Source: Paraburkholderia ginsengiterrae
GTDB lineage: Bacteria; Pseudomonadota; Gammaproteobacteria; Burkholderiales; Burkholderiaceae
Direction of reading: 5' to 3'
Length of the DNA stretch: 64,000 nucleotides
NCBI RefSeq assembly: GCF_001645125.1
Contig: NZ_LXKA01000110.1
Location: 452,558-516,557, forward strand
Shown here one piece after another: positions 62,763 to 64,000 of the stretch; positions within the stretch are counted from its first letter, which is position 1; the number at the start of each line of letters is the position of its first letter. A model generated the notes under the pieces. The model made no database searches and was not told the DNA's origin. It saw only the letters and a list, made by a program, of their open reading frames with translations. A program made the position numbers and the translations under genes.

Positions 62763-63093
62763 CAATGCCTCGTTTCAGTGTGCAGTGAGATGCTGCTCGT
62801 TGCGCGGTGGACGCCGCTCCGGACGGCCTCTAAGCGTGAGGTCCTGGTGCGGAAGCTTTTCCGTCGACTTGCCGGCAATGTCGGCGCATGGCGCGTAGGG
62901 TTGAATCCAAAGGTCCATTCGTCAGTTGTCGGCAAATTTGAGCGACATGCGGCCATGTCGATGCTGGTAGAAAGCATAGGTTCCAAAGCAAGGAATATCT
63001 GCGACGGGGCGTCGCAAGATAGACCATTTGAGGTAAGCGCATCGTTAGTGCGCACGCCGTCAACTACGAACAACGAATCGATGTCTTTCGCAG
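62763..63093. other. Region without a supported gene
   Basis: 331 bases with open frames on both strands, none of which has a ribosome-binding site, a known family or coding-like composition. It probably contains the promoter of the DUF2971 gene. Confidence 0.45.
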
Positions 63094-63366
63094 TTAGTCC
63101 CCAAACGGGTTGCCGGTGTCTTTCACTTCGGTATTGAGGTTGTACTCCGCACGCACGGCCTTGAGCACGCCCTCGATGTCGCGCTCGAAGCCGACGGCGT
63201 TGCCGAAGTGGGTCATGTTCCAGTTGCAGCCGGTTTTGTCAGCCTCTTGCACCTGCGGCCGCGGCACACGAATCTTCACGCCATCCTCGACGATTTCCTG
63301 CAGTCGATGGATTCGCCGGTTGACCTCCTGCTGTAGCTGTGAGGCATTGAGTATCTTGCGTATCAT
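63094..63366 (-). CDS. Small conserved hypothetical protein
   Basis: 90-residue protein starting MIRKILNASQLQQEVNRRIHRLQEIVEDGVKIRVPRPQVQEADKTG. A helical first half is followed by a compact C-terminal part (NWNMTHFGNAVGFERDIEGVLKAVRAEYNL). The ATG at 63366 has an excellent AAGGAGAC ribosome-binding site. It is reminiscent of short Burkholderia proteins of unknown function. It is divergent from the rhomboid gene and separated from it by 42 bases, so its promoter overlaps. Confidence 0.65.
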   Translation of the reverse strand: MIRKILNASQLQQEVNRRIHRLQEIVEDGVKIRVPRPQVQEADKTGCNWNMTHFGNAVGFERDIEGVLKAVRAEYNLNTEVKDTGNPFGD

Positions 63367-63408
63367 CGAAGTCTCCTTCCGGTTGCTCAAGCCAGTCTAG
63401 CGCGAGTG

Positions 63409-63887
63409 ATGCGACCCACAACCTGCCGATACCACTCTGGAGAATCGGAGAAGTCGCAACCCGGTGTTTCAACCACCCCATCGCGAGCCGCCGGCTCGTT
63501 CGTGGACCAGCTCAAGGCCCGAGTTGCGCTGCTCGCCCTTTTTGTCGGTTCGATGTGGGTGACGTTCTTTCTATCGGTTTCAATGCCTTTCCTGCATCTG
63601 AACCGCCACGGCGTTGTCCCTCGCACGCTCGGCGGCCTGCAGGGCATCCTGTTTGGGCCGTGGCTGCACGCCGGGCTGTGGCACATCACCGCCAACACAG
63701 GCGGACTGCTGGTGCTTGGCTGGCTCACGATGTGGCCGCGTATTGTGAATTTCTGGCAGGCGACCGCCTGCGCCATCCTTGGCGCAGGATTTTGTGCGTG
63801 GCTGCTAGGCGCGCCTAATTCTGTGCACATCGGCGCGAGCGGCGTGGTGTTCGGATATGCAGGTTATCTCGTTGTGTCGCGCGCAGT
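63409..63887 (+). pseudogene. Rhomboid intramembrane serine protease, truncated by an IS21-type element
   Basis: The reading frame encodes a rhomboid protease: membrane helices (ARVALLALFVGSMWVTFFLSV; PWLHAGLWHITANTGGLLVLGWL with the HxxxN motif) and the catalytic-serine motif HIGASGVVFGYAGYLVVS (GxSG). It breaks off after SRAV where the IS begins at 63888, and the frame stops 9 bases inside the element. The catalytic-His helix that should follow is lost. The start is the ATG at 63409 (GTG three bases earlier). The remaining protein, about 160 residues, cannot be active. Confidence 0.85.
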
Positions 63888-64000
63888 TGTAAATTGATAC
63901 AGCAACGCAGTTAGGAATTGATACACCTCGTTGTAGGGTTGCTCATTTTGGGCGGCCCGTGATCAGCTACGAGGAGTACATGGAAATCGAGATTCTGCGT
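63888..64000 (+). mobile_element. Left end of an IS21-family insertion sequence (partial)
   Basis: The element begins TGTAAATTGATACAG, and a related repeat, AGGAATTGATACAC, follows at about 63913-63926. Such repeated terminal sites starting with TGT are typical of IS21. The istA start follows at 63959. The element interrupts the rhomboid gene and runs off the window, so its size and right end are unknown. Confidence 0.75.
63959..64000 (+). CDS. istA: IstA transposase, N-terminal fragment at window edge
   Basis: Fourteen codons from the GTG at 63959 read VISYEEYMEIEILR, matching the usual N-terminus of IS21-family IstA transposases, which catalyse transposition with the IstB ATPase. The rest lies outside the window. 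Confidence 0.7.
   Translation, partial: MISYEEYMEIEILR

Noticed and set aside
62766-63137. Open frames of about 100-119 codons on both strands near 62.8-63.1 kb
   Set aside because: Composition and starts are weak and neither gives a recognisable protein.
1-64000. CRISPR array or tRNA gene
   Set aside because: No regularly spaced direct repeats of 24-40 bases and no cloverleaf-like sequence were noticed on either strand; a tRNA scan was not possible.

Overview
The window looks like a chromosome segment from a Burkholderiaceae bacterium, most likely Paraburkholderia. Positions 1-42940 have high GC and gene orders typical of that group: fliK with an flhB-like gene, an SAH riboswitch with ahcY and metF, folB-ttcA-glmU-glmS, and pxpBCA with DUF969/DUF979. 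I cannot name the species from sequence alone.

Core half (1-42940). The first 24 kb carry the end of a flagellar cluster, an aldehyde dehydrogenase and an AidB-type acyl-CoA dehydrogenase, a GMC oxidoreductase, a DUF937-OmpA envelope protein, and a LysR regulator next to a glycosyltransferase. They also carry the riboswitch-ahcY-holin-metF methyl-cycle group and a dipeptide ABC transporter with two tandem binding-protein genes. A TraB/GumN protein and a TPR protein follow. A minus-strand operon then encodes 5-oxoprolinase PxpBCA with the DUF969/DUF979 membrane pair, facing a winged-helix regulator. The remaining core genes are housekeeping: 5-formyl-THF cyclo-ligase, a soluble lytic transglycosylase, an NDUFA9-like epimerase, a GST, cca, a MidA-like methyltransferase, a FolM-like SDR, folB, ttcA, glmU and glmS.

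Accessory half (42940-64000). Just past glmS, a known insertion hotspot, the composition shifts and the region becomes a defence and mobile island in partial decay. In order it holds: a repeated small gene family with decayed copies; an orphan RHH antitoxin; a perfect LexA box lacking an obvious target; and an XRE regulator divergent from an IetAS-type AAA ATPase/subtilase pair. Two restriction-like-fold candidates and a truncated OLD-family ATPase follow in the same direction. On the opposite strand is a Pycsar-like operon with a TIR effector and two cyclase genes. After it come an H-NS-family protein with three DNA-binding repeats and a histone-H1-like tail, an HNH nuclease, a relic of a second subtilase, an unrecognised overlapping gene pair, a DUF2971 protein, and a rhomboid gene cut by an IS21-family element that runs off the right edge.

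Main novelty candidates: (i) a Pycsar operon with two cyclases, the second keeping its metal-binding aspartates but lacking the transition-state asparagine, which suggests a heterodimeric cyclase; (ii) an enlarged IetAS operon under a palindromic operator; (iii) the unrecognised pair at 59958-61702; (iv) the triple-domain H-NS protein inside the defence island.
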